From Citricoccus sp. K5 (GTDB taxonomy: Bacteria > Actinomycetota > Actinomycetes > Actinomycetales > Micrococcaceae), in assembly GCF_902506195.1 (NCBI RefSeq), contig NZ_LR732817.1, positions 451,147 through 515,146 on the forward strand: DNA of 64,000 nucleotides, in the 5' to 3' direction. A model generated the notes under the pieces. That model was not told where the DNA came from. It made no database searches and saw only the letters and a list, made by a program, of their open reading frames with translations. This document shows, one piece after another, positions 39,256 through 49,077 of this stretch. The translations under genes were made by a program, and so were the position numbers. How positions within the stretch are numbered: the stretch's first letter is position 1; every line of letters begins with the position of its first letter.

Positions 39256-40617
39256 GTGGAGAATCTGATCGCCGCCCCGGCCACCGTCACCCCGGCCACC
39301 ACGCAGCCTGCCGAGCGGATGAGCGTGGGTGAGAAGTCCTACGTGCTGGACACGTCCGTGCTGTTGTCCGATCCCCGGGCGGTCCTGCGCTTCGCCGAAC
39401 ACGAGGTCATCCTGCCGATCGTGGTCATCTCCGAGCTGGAGAAGAAGAGGGACGACCCGGACCTGGGGTATTACGCCCGAAAGGCACTGCGACTGCTGGA
39501 CGAACTGCGGATCGAGCACGGCACCCTGAATACCCCGATCCCTCTCGGCACGGAGGGCGGCTCTCTGCGGGTGGAACTCAACCACATCTCCGTGGACGTG
39601 CTGCCGCACGGTTTCCGGAGCGCGGACAACGATTCCCGGATCCTCGCCGTCGCCAAGAACTTCGCGGACGAGGGCCGGGACGTCACGGTGGTGTCCAAGG
39701 ACCTGCCGATGCGCGTGAAGGCCTCCGCCATGGGCCTGCAGGCCGATGAGTACCGCAATGAGCTGGTGAAGGACTCCGGCTGGTCCGGCACGGCGGAGGT
39801 CATGGCCACGGAGCAGGAGATCAGTGCCCTGTATGACAACGAGCCGGTGGCCCTGTCGGAGACCGACGGTCTGCCCGTCAACACCGGCCTGGTGATCACC
39901 TCCCCGCGGGGCTCTGCGCTGGGGCGCGTGGACCGGCATGGCAACACCCAGGTGGTGCGCGGGGATCGGGACGTCTTCGGCCTGCACGGGCGGTCCGCTG
40001 AGCAGCGGCTGGCCATCGATATGTTGCTGGACCCCTCCGTCGGGATCGTCTCGCTCGGCGGACGGGCCGGCACCGGCAAGTCCGCCCTGGCCCTGTGCGC
40101 CGGGCTGGAGGCCGTGATGGAACGCCGGGAGCATCGCAAGGTCGTGGTGTTCCGCCCGCTGTACGCCGTCGGTGGCCAGGAACTCGGCTACCTGCCCGGC
40201 TCCGAGAACGAGAAGATGAATCCCTGGGGTCAGGCCGTGTATGACACCCTCGGCGCGCTGGTCTCCACGGAGGTCCTGGATGAGGTGGTGGACCGCGGCA
40301 TGCTCGAGGTCATGCCGCTGACCCATATCCGCGGCCGTTCCCTGCACGATTCCTGGGTGATCGTGGACGAGGCCCAGTCCCTGGAGAAGAACGTCCTGCT
40401 GACGGTGATGAGCCGTATGGGACAGAACTCCAAGATCATCCTCACCCACGACGTCGCCCAGCGGGACAACCTCCGGGTGGGCCGTCATGACGGGATCGCC
40501 GCCGTGGTCGAGACCCTGAAGGGCCAACCGCTGTTCGGCCATGTCACGCTGAACCGCTCGGAGCGCTCGCCGATCGCCGCGCTCGTGACGGAGTTGCTGG
40601 AGGACGCCAGCATCTGA
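39256..40617 (+). CDS. PIN-PhoH protein (PhoH2-like RNase/ATPase)
   Basis: 453-residue fusion of a PIN RNase domain and a PhoH ATPase, as in M. tuberculosis PhoH2 (Rv1095), a sequence-specific RNA helicase and ribonuclease. [25 protein letters not shown] and [12 protein letters not shown] hold the acidic metal ligands. Pho[14 protein letters not shown] (Walker A) near residue 275 and [11 protein letters not shown] (Walker B). GTG 39256 has GGAG six bases upstream; GTG 39231 in the same frame is possible. Confidence 0.93.
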   Translation: MENLIAAPATVTPATTQPAERMSVGEKSYVLDTSVLLSDPRAVLRFAEHEVILPIVVISELEKKRDDPDLGYYARKALRLLDELRIEHGTLNTPIPLGTEGGSLRVELNHISVDVLPHGFRSADNDSRILAVAKNFADEGRDVTVVSKDLPMRVKASAMGLQADEYRNELVKDSGWSGTAEVMATEQEISALYDNEPVALSETDGLPVNTGLVITSPRGSALGRVDRHGNTQVVRGDRDVFGLHGRSAEQRLAIDMLLDPSVGIVSLGGRAGTGKSALALCAGLEAVMERREHRKVVVFRPLYAVGGQELGYLPGSENEKMNPWGQAVYDTLGALVSTEVLDEVVDRGMLEVMPLTHIRGRSLHDSWVIVDEAQSLEKNVLLTVMSRMGQNSKIILTHDVAQRDNLRVGRHDGIAAVVETLKGQPLFGHVTLNRSERSPIAALVTELLEDASI

Positions 40618-40686
40618 GGCGGGTGGCGTCCGGGTCGAAGCCGGGTAGAGCGCCAGTCGACGGCAACTGAAGAAGAGTTAAAGAAA

Positions 40687-40718
40687 CAGGGGCCGCTGCA
40701 CGTGTGCAGCGGCCCCTG
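40687..40718 (-). terminator. Intrinsic terminator with T-tract on the minus strand
   Basis: 15-bp arms 40687-40701 and 40704-40718 pair perfectly, and on the minus strand are followed by TTTCTTTAACTC. On the plus strand no T-run follows. It would end the candidate small RNA or long transcripts from the rhomboid gene, and may also slow the plus-strand phoH2-like mRNA. The rest of 40618-41012 shows no gene. Confidence 0.85.
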
Positions 40719-40874
40719 AGGGTGAATCCGTCCGGGTCCCCGCGGAGGGGGGATGAGGGGACCGGGGATGATCCACCGCAGCCATGGCCCCTTGAAACGG
40801 GATGGAGGCCATGGAGTTTAGAGCGCTTCCACGACGGTTCACGAGTGATGAGTCGGTGTCGCACGGATGGAAGC
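40687..40874 (-). ncRNA. Candidate structured small RNA between phoH2-like gene and rhomboid gene
   Basis: On the minus strand TATGCT (40886-40881) would start transcription at about 40874. The predicted RNA begins with one arm of an 8-bp stem (40868-40875 with 40824-40831), then has a stem CCATGGCC/GGCCATGG (40807-40814 with 40782-40789), a 9-bp stem with one bulge (40757-40765 with 40732-40741) whose loop shows six consecutive C, and ends in a 15-bp terminator followed by TTTCTTTAA. No ORF fits. The length, about 188 bases, stem at the exact predicted 5' end and terminator support an independent RNA; no good -35 is seen, so it is tentative. Confidence 0.5.
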
Positions 40875-41012
40875 GATTCCAGCATACCGACGTTTGACCC
40901 GGTTTCCTACCACTTTCGTGAAAATCACACCATCGACTTCTGGCCAGTCTTGACCGGGACTATCGGGCAGTCTTCTGGCCGCCCTCCGCTGGCGTCCGGG
41001 TAATTGCACCAG

Positions 41013-41660
41013 CTATGGCACCAGCGCATCGTTGCGGCGCTCGCGCAGGTCACGGCGCGCCTGCCGGGTGTCGGCGAATGCCACCACCACACCGGCAGCA
41101 GCGCCAGCGAGGTGCCCCTGCCAGGAGACGCGCGGGTTGATCGGCAGGAAACCCCAGACGATCCCTCCGTAGAGCAGTACCACCACCACGGCGGCCGCGA
41201 TCGCCGTGAACCGCCGGGACAGGATCCCGTAGGTCACCAGGAAGGCCGCATAGCCGTAGACGATGACGGACGCGCCGATGTGGTTGGTCCCCATGCCGCC
41301 GATCAACCATGTGCCGACACCGCCAACGAGCCAGATGCCGGCCGTGATCAGCCACCACTTGCGGGTCAGCCAGGCGATCATGGCCCCCATCACCAGGAAG
41401 GGCAGGGTGTTGGAGAGCAGGTGGCCGAATCCGGAGTGCAGCAGCGGTGCGAACAGGATGCCGGGCAGTCCTGCCGGGTCGAGTGGCTGGATCCCGAACT
41501 GGTTGAGCCGGCCGCCGAGGAACAGGTCGATGATCTCCAGTACCCACATGACCACCACGAGTCCGAGCACGGGCAGGGCGCGCTGGATCCACAGGGGGTA
41601 GGACCGCAGCTGGTCGATGACGTGGCGGCGTGACGAGGGGCGTTTCACGGGTTCGGACAT
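41013..41660 (-). CDS. Rhomboid family intramembrane serine protease
   Basis: 215-residue six-helix protease that cuts transmembrane substrates. Catalytic serine is in HIGASVIVYG (G-x-S) and catalytic histidine in SWQGHLAGAAAG; GFGHLLSNTLPF carries the conserved HxxxN of helix 2, so it should be active. ATG 41660 follows TAGGCT (41672-41667) by six bases, favouring this start over GTG 41666. Divergent from the prepilin peptidase gene with 58 bases between starts. Substrate unknown. Confidence 0.93.
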   Translation of the reverse strand: MSEPVKRPSSRRHVIDQLRSYPLWIQRALPVLGLVVVMWVLEIIDLFLGGRLNQFGIQPLDPAGLPGILFAPLLHSGFGHLLSNTLPFLVMGAMIAWLTRKWWLITAGIWLVGGVGTWLIGGMGTNHIGASVIVYGYAAFLVTYGILSRRFTAIAAAVVVVLLYGGIVWGFLPINPRVSWQGHLAGAAAGVVVAFADTRQARRDLRERRNDALVP

Positions 41661-41718
41661 GTCCACAGCCTAGTGAGCCGAACCCCAGGGTGGGCGTATG
41701 TCGTTCTAGTCTGGGAGG

Positions 41719-42225
41719 ATGCCGACGATCCTGGCCGAGGCGGCCCATGACGGGAACTGGCTGCTGCTGGCAGCCGTCCTGGCGTCCTTGGCCGTCTTCA
41801 GCGTGTGCGCGGTCGTCCTGACCGGCACTGATCTGCGCGAACACCGCCTGCCCAATCGGTGGACTGGGGCCTTGGCCGCCGGGGGCGCCGTCACGCTCGG
41901 GCTGGCCTGCCTCGTGGACGACGCCGGCTGGTCGCGTTTCTGGTCCATGCTCGGCGGAGGCGTGGGGTACCTGGGGCTGATCCTGCTCCTGCACCTGATC
42001 AGCCGCACCGGCATGGGCCTGGGGGACGTCAAGCTGGCCGGCGGCCTCGGGCTCTATGCCGGGTGGCTCGGCTGGGACCATCTCTTCGGGGCCATCGTCC
42101 TGGGCTTCGTGGCCGGGGGAGTGGTGGCCCTGGTCCTGGTGCTGGCCCGGCGGGCCACGGGCTCCACGCATCTGCCCTTCGGCCCGGCGATGTTGCTGGG
42201 CACGGCCGTGGCCCTGCTCTTCTGA
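41719..42225 (+). CDS. A24 prepilin peptidase
   Basis: 168-residue membrane aspartyl protease that trims pre-pilin leader peptides. TGTDLREHRLPN and GMGLGDVKLAGGLG contain the two catalytic aspartates; the second is in the typical G-x-GD context. The N-terminal methylase domain of PilD is absent, as in TadV-like short forms. ATG 41719 follows TAGTCT (41707-41712) by six bases, leaderless. No pilus genes lie in the window, so partners are elsewhere. Confidence 0.92.
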   Translation: MPTILAEAAHDGNWLLLAAVLASLAVFSVCAVVLTGTDLREHRLPNRWTGALAAGGAVTLGLACLVDDAGWSRFWSMLGGGVGYLGLILLLHLISRTGMGLGDVKLAGGLGLYAGWLGWDHLFGAIVLGFVAGGVVALVLVLARRATGSTHLPFGPAMLLGTAVALLF

Positions 42226-42258
42226 CCGCTCGGCCTCAACGCCCGTCCTCAACGCGCT

Positions 42259-42294
42259 GTGGGGGCAAAGACGAGTAGTCGTCTTTGCCCCCAC
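42259..42294. terminator. Bidirectional terminator between prepilin peptidase and fumarase
   Basis: A perfect 16-bp inverted repeat, arms 42259-42274 and 42279-42294 with loop GTAG, sits between two convergent genes. The arms contain AAAGACGA/TCGTCTTT, giving a T-rich 3' arm in both directions. It is 33 bases after one stop and 89 bases after the other. Confidence 0.85.
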
Positions 42295-42383
42295 GCTGGC
42301 TGCACCAGGAGGCCGACGTCAGGGCGCCGGCGGCAGTGGCCAGGGAGCCCCGGGCGCAAGGACCGGAGCCCTCCGGTCCAGGG

Positions 42384-43820
42384 TCAGGCGGGGTGCGTCA
42401 TGGACATGGTGTCCAGGGCCGCGTCCAGCTGCTCCTCGGTGACCTCGCCGCGCTCCACGTAGCCGAGATCGATGACGGCCTCGCGGACGGTCATCTTCTG
42501 GGCCACGGAGTGCTTGGCGATCTTGGCGGCGGCCTCGTAGCCGATGACCTTGTTCAACGGGGTCACGATCGAGGGGGAGGCACCGGCGAGGAACGAGCAG
42601 CGCTCCACGTTGGCCTCGATGCCGTCGATCATCTTGTCCGCCATGACGCGAGCGGTGTTGGCCAGCAGTCGGATGGACTCGAGCAGGTTCGCGGCCATCA
42701 CCGGGATGCCCACGTTCAGCTCGAAGGCACCGTTGGTGGAGGACAGCGAGATGGTGGTGTCGTTGCCGATGACCTGGGCGGAGACCATGATGGCGGCCTC
42801 GCAGATCACGGGGTTGACCTTGCCCGGCATGATCGAGGAACCCGGCTGCAGGTCCGGGATGGCGATCTCACCGAGGCCGGTGTTCGGACCGGAACCCATC
42901 CAGCGCAGGTCGTTGTTGATCTTCATGAACGAGTACGCGATGTTGCGCAGCTGACCGGAGGCCTCCACGAGACCGTCGCGGTTGGCCTGGGCTTCGAAGT
43001 GGTTGCGGGCCTCGGTCAGCGGCAGGCCGGTCTCCGCGGCGAGCAGCTCGATGACGCGGGCGGAGAAGCCCTTCGGGGTGTTGATGCCCGTGCCCACGGC
43101 GGTGCCGCCCAGGGGGACCTCGGCCACGCGCGGCAGCGAGGCGTCGATGCGCTCGATGCCATAGCGGACCTGTGCCGCATAGCCGCCGAACTCCTGGCCC
43201 AGGGTCACCGGGGTGGCGTCCATGAGGTGGGTGCGGCCGGACTTGACGACGTTCTCGAAGGCCTTGGCCTTCTTCTCCAGGGACACGGCCAGGTGGTCCA
43301 GGGCCGGCTTCAGATCATTGATCAGGGCTCCGGTCACGGCGACGTGCACGGAGGTCGGGAACACATCGTTGGAGGACTGTGAGGCATTGACATGGTCGTT
43401 CGGGTGGACCTCGGCCTCCGAGCCGGCGGCCTTCAGGGACTGGGTGGCCAGGTTGGCAAGGACCTCGTTGGTGTTCATGTTCGAGGACGTGCCGGAACCG
43501 GTCTGGAACACGTCGATCGGGTACTGGTCGTCATGCTGGCCGGAGATGACCTCGTCCGCGGCGGCCACGATCGCGTCGCGACGCTCCTCGTCGATCACGC
43601 CGAGCTCGGCATTGGCCTGGGCCGCGGCCTTCTTGACCTGGGCCAAGGCGTGGACGTGGGCCGGCTCCAGGGTCTTGCCGGAGATCGGGAAGTTCTCCAC
43701 GGCACGCTGGGTCTGGGCGCGGTACAGGGCGTCAACCGGGACCTTGACCTCACCCATGGTGTCGTGCTCGATGCGGAACTGCTGTTCGGAAGATTGCTGC
43801 GAAGAAGTCAGATCGGTCAT
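42384..43820 (-). CDS. fumC: Class II fumarase
   Basis: TCA-cycle enzyme, reversible hydration of fumarate to malate. The 478-residue protein has the superfamily signature [11 protein letters not shown], and [11 protein letters not shown]-like [16 protein letters not shown] and [20 protein letters not shown] 43820 has TAAAGT (43834-43829) eight bases upstream. In M. tuberculosis fum (Rv1098c) is next to glpX and Rv1100; here those are 8 kb away, separated by two inserts. Confidence 0.97.
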   Translation of the reverse strand: MTDLTSSQQSSEQQFRIEHDTMGEVKVPVDALYRAQTQRAVENFPISGKTLEPAHVHALAQVKKAAAQANAELGVIDEERRDAIVAAADEVISGQHDDQYPIDVFQTGSGTSSNMNTNEVLANLATQSLKAAGSEAEVHPNDHVNASQSSNDVFPTSVHVAVTGALINDLKPALDHLAVSLEKKAKAFENVVKSGRTHLMDATPVTLGQEFGGYAAQVRYGIERIDASLPRVAEVPLGGTAVGTGINTPKGFSARVIELLAAETGLPLTEARNHFEAQANRDGLVEASGQLRNIAYSFMKINNDLRWMGSGPNTGLGEIAIPDLQPGSSIMPGKVNPVICEAAIMVSAQVIGNDTTISLSSTNGAFELNVGIPVMAANLLESIRLLANTARVMADKMIDGIEANVERCSFLAGASPSIVTPLNKVIGYEAAAKIAKHSVAQKMTVREAVIDLGYVERGEVTEEQLDAALDTMSMTHPA

Positions 43821-43831
43821 GGTTCCCCACT

Positions 43832-44512
43832 TTAGACCGTCGCGTGCTCGGTCAATCGCCCATCACGCAGGGTGACCGCCCGGTCTGCCACCGCCACGAA
43901 CTCCAGATCATGCGTGACCACCACCGTCGCGGTGCCCCGGTCCCTCGTCAGGGTGGCCAGCAACTCCATGACCTCAGCGGAGCGGTGCTGGTCCAGGGCC
44001 GAGGTCGGCTCATCGACCAACAGCACCGAGGGCTGGCCCATGAGAGCCCGGGCGATGTTCACCCGCTGCCGCTGGCCGCCGGAGAGCTGGTGGGGCCGCC
44101 GTCGGGCTGCCTCGGACATCCCGACGGCGGCCAGAGACTCCAGGGCCGCGTCCCGGACCGCACGGGGCCGGTGGCCACGGAGCACCCCGACCAGCTGCAG
44201 TTGCTCGACGGCCGTCAGCGAAGGCATCAACTGGGGCTGCTGGAAGATCAGGCCGATCTCGTTGAGCCGCATCCGGGCCCGCTCGGCTTGGCTGGCCCCG
44301 GTGATCTCGGTCGAGCCGATGTGGACGGTGCCGGAGGTGGGGGAGACCAGCGCTCCGGCCACGGCCAGGAGGGAGGACTTGCCGGAGCCGGAGGGGCCCA
44401 CGAGGGCGAGCATCTGGCCGGCCGGGACGGTGAGGTCCACGGAGTCGAGCGCGTTGAGGGTGCCGTTCTCGCCATCGGGGTAGGTCAGGGTGACGTTGGA
44501 CAGGTGCAGCAT
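43832..44512 (-). CDS. ABC transporter ATP-binding protein (LolD/MacB-type)
   Basis: 226-residue ATPase for the FtsX-type permease encoded just upstream. [12 protein letters not shown] (Walker A), [15 protein letters not shown] (signature) and [12 protein letters not shown] (Walker B) are intact, with FQQPQLMP as Q-loop. ATG 44512 follows AAGGAACC. Pairs of this class export lipids, peptides or act mechanically at the envelope rather than import. It ends 12 bases before fumC starts on the same strand. Confidence 0.93.
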   Translation of the reverse strand: MLHLSNVTLTYPDGENGTLNALDSVDLTVPAGQMLALVGPSGSGKSSLLAVAGALVSPTSGTVHIGSTEITGASQAERARMRLNEIGLIFQQPQLMPSLTAVEQLQLVGVLRGHRPRAVRDAALESLAAVGMSEAARRRPHQLSGGQRQRVNIARALMGQPSVLLVDEPTSALDQHRSAEVMELLATLTRDRGTATVVVTHDLEFVAVADRAVTLRDGRLTEHATV

Positions 44513-44558
44513 GGGAGGTTCCTTCGAAGTGGGGCTTGGGTGGGGGTCTCGGCAGTGC

Positions 44559-45698
44559 TCAGCTGCCGCCGAGGGCGACGAGTGGGTCCACCCGGCACGT
44601 GCGCCAGACGGCCGCCACCGAGGCCACCATCCCGAGCGCCACGGTGACCAGCACCGGGATGGCGACGGCGGCCGCATCCACCTGGACCGGGACCGCGCCG
44701 GAGGCCAGCGAGATCCCGCCCAGGCCCACGGCGCCGCCGAGGGCGGCTCCGGCCAGCAGCACGATCCCGGCTTGGGTGAGAGCGTCCTTGACGACCCATC
44801 CGGTGGTGGCGCCCAACGCCTTGAGCACGGCGATGTCCCGGGTGCGATGGAGGGTGAACACGGCCATGAAGGCGGCGATCACCAGGGCGGAGATGCCGTA
44901 GAGGAACGCCTGCATCATGACGAGCGATCCGTTCTCCGAGGAGTAGGCGGGCAGGGCGCCCAGGGCCCCGTCCACATCCGTGGCGGCAGTGATGGTCTCG
45001 GCGGCCGCGGCCGGCGGGTGGCCGGCATCGGGATCGGTTCCGGCGACCAGCACCGAGGCGGTCCCCTCGGGAGCATGAGTGAGGCTGGCCCACGTCTCCA
45101 GGGGCAGGTAGAGCACCGGGGTGTGGGAGTACCAGCTGTCCTCGATGGTCTGGGCGATGGGCACGGCCTGTCCGTTGATGGACACCTCGTCCCCGGCGGA
45201 GACACCGAGCTGCTCGGCGGCGGTCCTGCTGATCAGGGCCCCGTCCTCGAGGGAGCCGCCGGCGTCCGCTGCGGCGCCCGGGGACCCTGGGACCAGGCGG
45301 GAGCCGGGTTCCAGCCCCATCAGGGTCACGGCGGTCACGGCACTGCCGGAATCGGCGCGGGCCTGGCCCACGCCCACCGGCTCGGCCCACTCGACCTGGG
45401 TGTCCTGGCGCCAGCCCGCGAGCTGGTCGGTGGTGACGGAGGAGGCCGTGAAGTCCGTCTCCACGTCATCCAGGGCCGAGGCATGGGCGGCACCGAAGGC
45501 CACCGTGACCTCGGCGGAATCGGTGGCGGCGTCATCCCACGCCGAGACGGCGGAGATGTTCTGGTGGGCCAGCCCGTTGGTCAGCGCGGTGAGGAAGACC
45601 AGCAACAGGCTGATCAGTCCCACCACGGCCCCCATCAGGGTGAAGCGGCCGGCGGAGAAGCGGACGTCCCTCAGGGACAGGAACGTTGGAGAGGACAC
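44559..45698 (-). CDS. FtsX-like ABC transporter permease
   Basis: 379-residue permease with one N-terminal helix (about 20-40), a large extracytoplasmic domain of some 200 residues, and three C-terminal helices including the FtsX domain with HRTRDIAVLKALGATTGWVVKDAL. GTG 45698 has GGAG eight bases upstream; earlier in-frame codons give no conserved sequence. It diverges from a histidine kinase gene, so the two-component pair probably controls this exporter. Confidence 0.9.
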   Translation of the reverse strand: MSSPTFLSLRDVRFSAGRFTLMGAVVGLISLLLVFLTALTNGLAHQNISAVSAWDDAATDSAEVTVAFGAAHASALDDVETDFTASSVTTDQLAGWRQDTQVEWAEPVGVGQARADSGSAVTAVTLMGLEPGSRLVPGSPGAAADAGGSLEDGALISRTAAEQLGVSAGDEVSINGQAVPIAQTIEDSWYSHTPVLYLPLETWASLTHAPEGTASVLVAGTDPDAGHPPAAAAETITAATDVDGALGALPAYSSENGSLVMMQAFLYGISALVIAAFMAVFTLHRTRDIAVLKALGATTGWVVKDALTQAGIVLLAGAALGGAVGLGGISLASGAVPVQVDAAAVAIPVLVTVALGMVASVAAVWRTCRVDPLVALGGS

Positions 45699-45804
45699 GG
45701 GAAGGGCTCCTTGGAGTGGAACGGTGGGTGGATGGCCGGTGCGGCTGATATCCAGCCTTCCGTCCCGGGCGGCAGCGCACATCGACCACCCGGCCACTGA
45801 TGGG

Positions 45805-45820
45805 TCAACCCTTCGGTTGA
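45805..45820. promoter_or_regulatory. Inverted repeat between exporter and two-component genes
   Basis: TCAACC-CTTC-GGTTGA, two perfect 6-base half-sites, sits midway between the divergent permease (start 45698) and kinase (start 45865) genes. A TACCCT -10 for the kinase is at 45853-45858. The spacing suits binding by the NarL-type regulator encoded here; binding itself is inferred. Confidence 0.45.
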
Positions 45821-45864
45821 TTCGGGGCCATCCGCCGCCGCCCGGACCGGGCTACCCTGCACCC

Positions 45865-47286
45865 ATGGGTTCCGAGCGCATGACACCACCGGCCAGGACA
45901 CTCGTCCGTCCCCTGCCGAGCCCCTCGGACGACACCCGCATCCCGGCACTGCTCGGAGCCATGCGCGTCATCCTGCACGTCACCGTGGCGGGACTGCTGG
46001 CCATCGGCCTGATCCGGTCACTGATTCCCGCCATCCGCTCGGGAGAGCACGGCCTGGTGTCGCAGATCGTCTCCCTCGCCGCGGTGTTCGCGCTCATCTA
46101 CCTCGCCGGGACCGTGGTGGAGAAGCGGCGCAGTGACCGCAGCTCACTCAGCGACAGTTCACTCGGCGTCCGCAGTTCTCCTGGAGACCGCAGCGGTCCG
46201 GCCGCGGGGCGCCCCGGCGCGCAGACCGGGGGACAGACTGCACTGCGGTCGGAGGGACAGATCGTCGTGCGGGCACAGCTGGCCTGGCTGATCGCCGTCA
46301 CCCTCACCTGGCTGGGCCTGATGGCGGTGCACGTGGACTTCGCCTGGCTCGCGTTCCCGCTGTTCTTCCTGCACTTGCACGTAGTGGGGTCACGGTCCGT
46401 GCCGGTCGCGATCACCTTGGTGGTCCTGCTGACGGTGACGGTGTTCCTGGGGTTCTGGTGGCATGAGGGCAGGCTCGGCATCGGAGCCGTGGTGGGGCCC
46501 GTCATCGGGGCAGTGGTGGCCGTGGCCATGTCCGCCGCCTACTCGCTGTTCTATGCCGAGGCCCGCACCCAACGGCGCATCGCGGCCGAGCTGCAGGCCA
46601 CCCGCGACCACCTGGCCCGTTCCGAACGCCATGCCGGAGCCATGCGTGAGCGGGAACGGTGGGCCCAGGACCTGCATGACACCTTGGCGCAGGGCCTGGC
46701 TTCCGTGGTGCTGCTGTCCCGCGCCGCCCAGGAGCAGCATCCCGCCGAACCCCTGGACGGGCAACTGCAGCAGATCGAACGCTCCGCCGTGGAGAACCTG
46801 GCCCAGGCCCGTGCCCTCGTGGAGCAACGCGGTCCCGGCGCGGGCCTGACCGCCGAACTGGTGGCCGCCTGCCGGACCACCCAGGACACGGCGCGGTCAG
46901 CGGGCTCGGACCTTGCGGTCGAGTTCCATGGGTCCGACGCCGGCCCGGACGGCGAGGCCGGCGATCCGCCCATGGGTGCCGAGGCGGCGACCATCGTGCT
47001 GCGGGTGGCCCAGTCCGCGTTGGCCAATGTGCTGCAGCATGCGCGGGCGAGCCGCTGTGTGGTCACCTTCGCGGTGCACCGGGACGAGGTGACCCTGGAC
47101 GTGTTCGACGACGGCGCGGGCCGCGGCGATCGGCCCGAGGGCTTCGGGATCACCACCATGCGGCAGCGGGCGAGCACGGCCGCGGGCACCTTGACGGTCG
47201 AGGATGCCTTTGCGCCCCGCAACGGGGACGGGTCCACCGGAACGGTGGTGGCCCTCAGCGTGCCGCGGTGGGGAGGACAGGCATGA
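45865..47286 (+). CDS. NarL-family sensor histidine kinase
   Basis: 473-residue membrane kinase. Five or so helices lie between residues 30 and 235, split by a Ser/Arg-rich loop; the HisKA_3 dimerisation domain has the phospho-accepting His in WAQDLHDTLAQGL, and an HATPase domain follows with VLQHARASRC and DVFDDGAGRG plus EGFGITTMRQRA. ATG 45865 lies six bases after TACCCT, leaderless. It overlaps the regulator gene by ATGA. Likely senses an envelope signal, as no sensor domain is outside the membrane. Confidence 0.93.
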   Translation: MGSERMTPPARTLVRPLPSPSDDTRIPALLGAMRVILHVTVAGLLAIGLIRSLIPAIRSGEHGLVSQIVSLAAVFALIYLAGTVVEKRRSDRSSLSDSSLGVRSSPGDRSGPAAGRPGAQTGGQTALRSEGQIVVRAQLAWLIAVTLTWLGLMAVHVDFAWLAFPLFFLHLHVVGSRSVPVAITLVVLLTVTVFLGFWWHEGRLGIGAVVGPVIGAVVAVAMSAAYSLFYAEARTQRRIAAELQATRDHLARSERHAGAMRERERWAQDLHDTLAQGLASVVLLSRAAQEQHPAEPLDGQLQQIERSAVENLAQARALVEQRGPGAGLTAELVAACRTTQDTARSAGSDLAVEFHGSDAGPDGEAGDPPMGAEAATIVLRVAQSALANVLQHARASRCVVTFAVHRDEVTLDVFDDGAGRGDRPEGFGITTMRQRASTAAGTLTVEDAFAPRNGDGSTGTVVALSVPRWGGQA

Positions 47287-47969
47287 CAGGAATGGCGGGC
47301 GTGACAGGCCAGAGAAGGCAGCAGGACGAACCGATCCGCATCCTGCTCGTGGACGACCACCCGGTGGTGCGGGCCGGATTGCGCGCCGTGCTGGAATCCG
47401 CGGACCAGCTGGAGGTGGTGGCGGAGGCGTCCACGGCCGCCGAGGCGCTCGCCGCCGTGGACCGGTTGATCTCCCACGATGACGGTCCGGACGTGGTGGT
47501 GATGGACATCGAGCTGGGGGACGGGCCCACCGGGATCGAGGCCACCGAGAGCCTGGGGCGAAGCCACCCGGAGCTTCCCGTGCTGATCGTCTCCACCTAC
47601 GGCGCGGTCTCCGATGTCCAGGCCGCGCTGGCCGCCGGGGCGCTGGGCTACCTGCTGAAGGATGCCTCTCCCGATCAGCTGCGCGACGCCGTGGTGAAGG
47701 CCGCCGCGGGGACCTGGATCCTCCCCGCGGACCTGGCCCGGCGTGCCCTGGGCAGCGGGGGCGGGCAGGAGCCGGCGCTGAGCCCGCGGGAGATCGACAT
47801 CCTCGAACAGCTGGCGCTCGGCCGGACCAACCAGCAGATCGCGGCGGGGCTGTTCATCTCCCAGGCCACCGTCAAGACTCACCTGAACCACATCTTCGGC
47901 AAGCTCGGGGTGGGCAATCGCACCGAGGCGGTCACGGCGGCCAGGGCCCGGCGCCTCATCCGCGGTTGA
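47283..47969 (+). CDS. NarL/LuxR-family response regulator
   Basis: 228-residue regulator: receiver domain with RILLVDDHPVVRAGL, phospho-acceptor Asp in VVMDIELGDG and conserved Lys in GYLLKDASPDQL, then a LuxR-type helix-turn-helix LSPREIDILEQLALGRTNQQIA ending VKTHLNHIFGKLGV. ATG 47283 overlaps the kinase stop and has GGGGAGGA upstream. Partner of the preceding kinase. Confidence 0.94.
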   Translation: MTGMAGVTGQRRQQDEPIRILLVDDHPVVRAGLRAVLESADQLEVVAEASTAAEALAAVDRLISHDDGPDVVVMDIELGDGPTGIEATESLGRSHPELPVLIVSTYGAVSDVQAALAAGALGYLLKDASPDQLRDAVVKAAAGTWILPADLARRALGSGGGQEPALSPREIDILEQLALGRTNQQIAAGLFISQATVKTHLNHIFGKLGVGNRTEAVTAARARRLIRG

Positions 47970-48012
47970 GGCACCGAGACCTGACGGAGGCTGTTCTGGC
48001 CGCAGCCAGTGA

Positions 48013-49056
48013 TCAGGCTTGGGCCAGTAGACGCTGGACGCGAGGTTTGACTTCGGTGGCCAGGAGGGTGAGGGACTCCAGGAAGTGCTCGTGGGGCAGG
48101 CCGCCGATGTCCATCTGAAGGAAGTGGCGCATGTGGCCCATGTACCCGTGCAGGTGGACGATGCGTTCTGCGACGTCGTCCGGGTCGCCGACGTAATACG
48201 CCCCGGGGGCTTCGGCCTGGGCGAGGTAGGCGTTCCTGTCCGGTTCCGGCCACCCGCGCAGCCGGCCCATCTCGACATTGAGGTTGTACCACCCCGGATA
48301 CATCCGTTCCAGGGCTTCCTTCTTCGTCGGGGCGACCAGCCCGAGAGCGGCCACGGAGACCTTGGTGTCCCCTGGCGCGTGGCCGGACTGTGCGGCCGAA
48401 CGGCGGTACAGCTCGGCCAGGGGAGCGAACCTCTGGGGCGCGCCACCGATGATGCCGTAGGAGACTGGCAGGCCCAGTTGCCCGGCGCGGGCGGAGGAGC
48501 CGGCGTTGCCGCCGGTGGCGAGCCAGATCGGCAGCTTCCCGTTCACGGGGCGGGGCACGACGGCCAGGTTGGGGATGGCCGGGCGCCGCTTGCCCTGCCA
48601 CGTCACCTCGTCGGAGCTGCTGTCATTGATGGTCATGAGCAGGTCCAATTTGTTGGCGTAGAGCTCGTCGTAGTCGGCCAAGTCGTGACCGAACAGTGGG
48701 AAGGTCTCCACGGAGGAGCCGCGGCCGGCGGTGATCTCGATCCGGCCGCCGCCGGAGATGGCGTCGGCGGTGGTGAACTGCTGGAAGATCCGGACCGGGT
48801 CGTCGGTGGAGATGATGCTGGCGGCGCTGCCGAGGATGATCCGGTCCGTGGCCGCGGCCGCCGCGGCGATCACCGCCCCGGGGGAGGAGGCGGGCATGGA
48901 CACGGTGTGGTGCTCGCCCACCCCGAAGTAGTCCAGGCCGACCGCATCGGCGTGGACGATGGCCGCGTGGAGGTTGCTGATGGCCTCTGCGGTGGCCCGG
49001 TGGCAGCCGTCGGGGTTCAAAGGGGTGTCGCCGAAGCTGTAGGCGCCGATTTCCAT
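48013..49056 (-). CDS. Luciferase-like FMN-dependent monooxygenase (LLM class)
   Basis: 347-residue flavin-dependent monooxygenase of the bacterial luciferase-like fold. DYFGVGEHHTVSMP near residue 45, ILGSAASIISTDDPVRIFQQF, EITAGRGSS and PIWLATGGN are family features in order. GAGG lies nine bases before ATG 49056. It follows a truncated paralogue by 21 bases and is probably co-transcribed with it under the divergent MarR regulator. Substrate unknown. It converges with the response regulator gene. Confidence 0.92.
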   Translation of the reverse strand: MEIGAYSFGDTPLNPDGCHRATAEAISNLHAAIVHADAVGLDYFGVGEHHTVSMPASSPGAVIAAAAAATDRIILGSAASIISTDDPVRIFQQFTTADAISGGGRIEITAGRGSSVETFPLFGHDLADYDELYANKLDLLMTINDSSSDEVTWQGKRRPAIPNLAVVPRPVNGKLPIWLATGGNAGSSARAGQLGLPVSYGIIGGAPQRFAPLAELYRRSAAQSGHAPGDTKVSVAALGLVAPTKKEALERMYPGWYNLNVEMGRLRGWPEPDRNAYLAQAEAPGAYYVGDPDDVAERIVHLHGYMGHMRHFLQMDIGGLPHEHFLESLTLLATEVKPRVQRLLAQA

Positions 49057-49077
49057 GGGTGGTGTTCCTCGCTGTTG

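Noticed and set aside
40687-40874. Assignment of the small RNA to the known 6C RNA family
   Set aside because: 6C RNA needs two C-rich loops; only one loop here has six C, so I left it as an unassigned candidate.
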